A stretch of 64,000 nucleotides of DNA from Nostoc indistinguendum CM1-VF10 (GTDB lineage: Bacteria; Cyanobacteriota; Cyanobacteriia; Cyanobacteriales; Nostocaceae): assembly GCA_019359215.1 (NCBI GenBank), contig JAHHHS010000024.1, positions 1 through 64,000 of the forward strand, given 5' to 3'. The notes under the pieces are model-generated. The model worked only from the letters and a program-made list of their open reading frames with translations. It ran no database searches and was not told the origin of the DNA. The position numbers and the translations under genes are program-made. Numbering within the stretch: position 1 is the stretch's first letter; every line of letters starts with the position of its first letter. Of the stretch, positions 63,701 to 64,000 are shown piece after piece.

Positions 63701-64000
63701 CAAAGAACTACTCAAAGAAATTGAATCTGCCCGCAAAGGTGTAAATAATGCTTTTGAGAAAGGCACAGATTGGCAAACACCAATAGGAAGTTATTTCACA
63801 GCGAAACCATTGGGTAAAACTGGAGCAGTTGCTTATGTTTACCCCGCAGCAGTCAATTCTTATATTGGCATTGGTCGGACTGTTTTTCGCTTATTTCCTA
63901 AAGTCTTCGAGGACTTAAAAAGTAACAATCTTTACAACCGGGCTGCCGATGTTGAAAAGCTGGTTTATCCCAGAAGCTTACCGAAATTGACAACTAGACA
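60708..64000 (+). CDS. hglF: HglF: KS, CLF-like KS and start of an AT-like domain (partial, runs off window)
   Basis: An open frame of at least 1097 codons from GTG 60708 (EKIAIIALSCLFPDAKNPEE) to the window edge. A first ketosynthase (about 1-430) has the complete triad: C199 (LDAACSSSFYA), H334 (ECHATGTLLGD) and H371 (ANTGHLLTAAG). A second KS-like domain (about 460-900) has Gly666 in place of Cys (TVSAGENSAL) and Phe for the first His (VEVFGSGVPQE), but keeps NIGH. This is a chain-length-factor arrangement as in PfaC. From about 1030 an AT-like domain opens (GAVAYVYPAAVNSYIGIGRT). Gene order hglE-G-F matches what I recall from Anabaena. C-terminus not visible. Confidence 0.87.
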   Translation, partial: MEKIAIIALSCLFPDAKNPEEYWQNIVNQKDSTSSATVEEIGVDPTIFHNPVKGTPDKTYSLKGGYIRNFEFNPSEYNLPSEFVAGLDNTFKWSLYAAKQAIVQSGYWGNQNVLAKCGVILGNLSFPTKLSNQLFFPIYQQAINPAVRELLQDEDFDLAALPSATKVSLYNAMISGLPASIVAQALSLSQINLCLDAACSSSFYAIKLASHYLWSHKADVMLAGAISCADSLFVRMLFSGVQGYAENGISRPLDKSSRGLIPADGVGMVMLKRYSDAVRDGDNILATICGNGLSNDGKGKHLLSPNPKGQTLAFERAYNEAKFSPKTIDYLECHATGTLLGDTTEFNSIETFFGKHQAAPMVGSAKANTGHLLTAAGMVGLTKVILSMSHGVIPATMNISEPLTSENGTISADKIVRTATAWPNNNAPIKRAAISAFGFGGTNSHLILEQGTTAESVESTPPVPPTKVAIVGMDAFFGNCNGLDAFERSIYDGTQHFTFLPPQRWHGIENQESVLKEYGLADGKAPVGAYIKDFEIDTLSCKIPPNEIEKLNPQQLLLLKVSDRAVKDAKLQEGGNVAVIVAAETEFSVHQLQQRWNLSWQVKDGLLNQGISLPAEQLSQLETIVKDSIHQPVEIGEYVSHIANIMASRISALWNFTGPAFTVSAGENSALKALEIAQMLLATGEVDAVVVGAVDLAGGVENVLFRSQFAPINTGVNTLGYDQQTNGWTVGEGAGAVVLKRYEAAKEDNERIYAVIDAMSFAQGNSTLSDALVKPDASAISNVCKQAFQMAEIQPTEVNYVEVFGSGVPQEDEAEITGLLQAYPKVGNGLHCALGSVKANIGHTYTASGIASLIKTALCLYYRYIPATPKWSGVKTPQVWEGSPFYVAMESRPWFVDKGGTRRIAAINSMGIDGSYAHLILSEEPSQEERDNRYLQQMPFHLFPIAVSDRSTISDILNHLQKSIEASSSLSATASQTFATFEQYSDAKYVLSIAGRNTKELLKEIESARKGVNNAFEKGTDWQTPIGSYFTAKPLGKTGAVAYVYPAAVNSYIGIGRTVFRLFPKVFEDLKSNNLYNRAADVEKLVYPRSLPKLTTR

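Noticed and set aside
1..64000. CRISPR arrays, tRNA or rRNA genes
   Set aside because: No regularly spaced direct repeats with unique spacers, and no tRNA T-loop or rRNA signatures were seen on either strand. The tandem arrays found are short heptamer or nonamer repeats without spacers.

Overview
The window comes from a heterocyst-forming, Nostoc-like filamentous cyanobacterium. The evidence is phycobilisome/photosystem genes (orange carotenoid protein, psaD), many HIP1 octamers (gcgatcgc), the tandem short repeats and MITEs typical of Nostocales, and above all a heterocyst glycolipid island at 42-64 kb. No rRNA, tRNA, CRISPR array or intact transposase was seen. Function calls rest on recognised motifs and family memory, with no database search.

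Layout. 1-16 kb is ordinary chromosome: an ammonium transporter, a secreted DUF2141 protein, a peptidoglycan-binding/HEAT protein, an EamA transporter, a soluble lytic transglycosylase, a Uma2 nuclease, a UbiH-like hydroxylase, YebC and a metallophosphoesterase. MITEs and a decayed tnpB lie between them. 16.7-20.3 kb is one large STAND protein (HTH, NB-ARC, 14 WD40 repeats). 20.3-25.1 kb is a tight minus-strand four-gene unit: ThDP carboligase-like enzyme, FabH-like enzyme, secreted GDSL esterase, SAM methyltransferase. It has an 18-bp perfect palindrome just upstream of its first start codon and looks like a small undescribed biosynthetic operon.

25-41 kb holds a HAD hydrolase, MltA, a pentapeptide protein, ocp, trpE, psaD, a DICT/GAF histidine kinase and a glycogen-debranching-type enzyme. 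Broken genes lie among them: a collapsed histidine kinase, an hli gene with a nonsense codon and a MITE at its 5' end, and a holin remnant abutting a flavoreductase remnant.

42-64 kb reads as the heterocyst glycolipid (HGL) locus. On the minus strand are glycosyltransferase hglT, two GT2 enzymes, a DUF2141 protein, epimerase hgdA and transporter parts hgdC/hgdB. On the plus strand are the PUFA-synthase-like genes hglE (KS-AT-ACP-ACP-partial KR), hglG (KR-DH) and hglF (KS, CLF-like KS, start of an AT-like domain; runs off the window). Together they would build the very long fatty alcohol, glycosylate and epimerise it, and export it to the heterocyst envelope. The assignment combines domain content with my memory of the Anabaena PCC 7120 order (all5341...all5347, alr5351 onward).

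Several naive start codons lie inside intergenic repeats or use TTG/GTG, so starts were moved to internal ATGs where the family or a ribosome binding site supports it.
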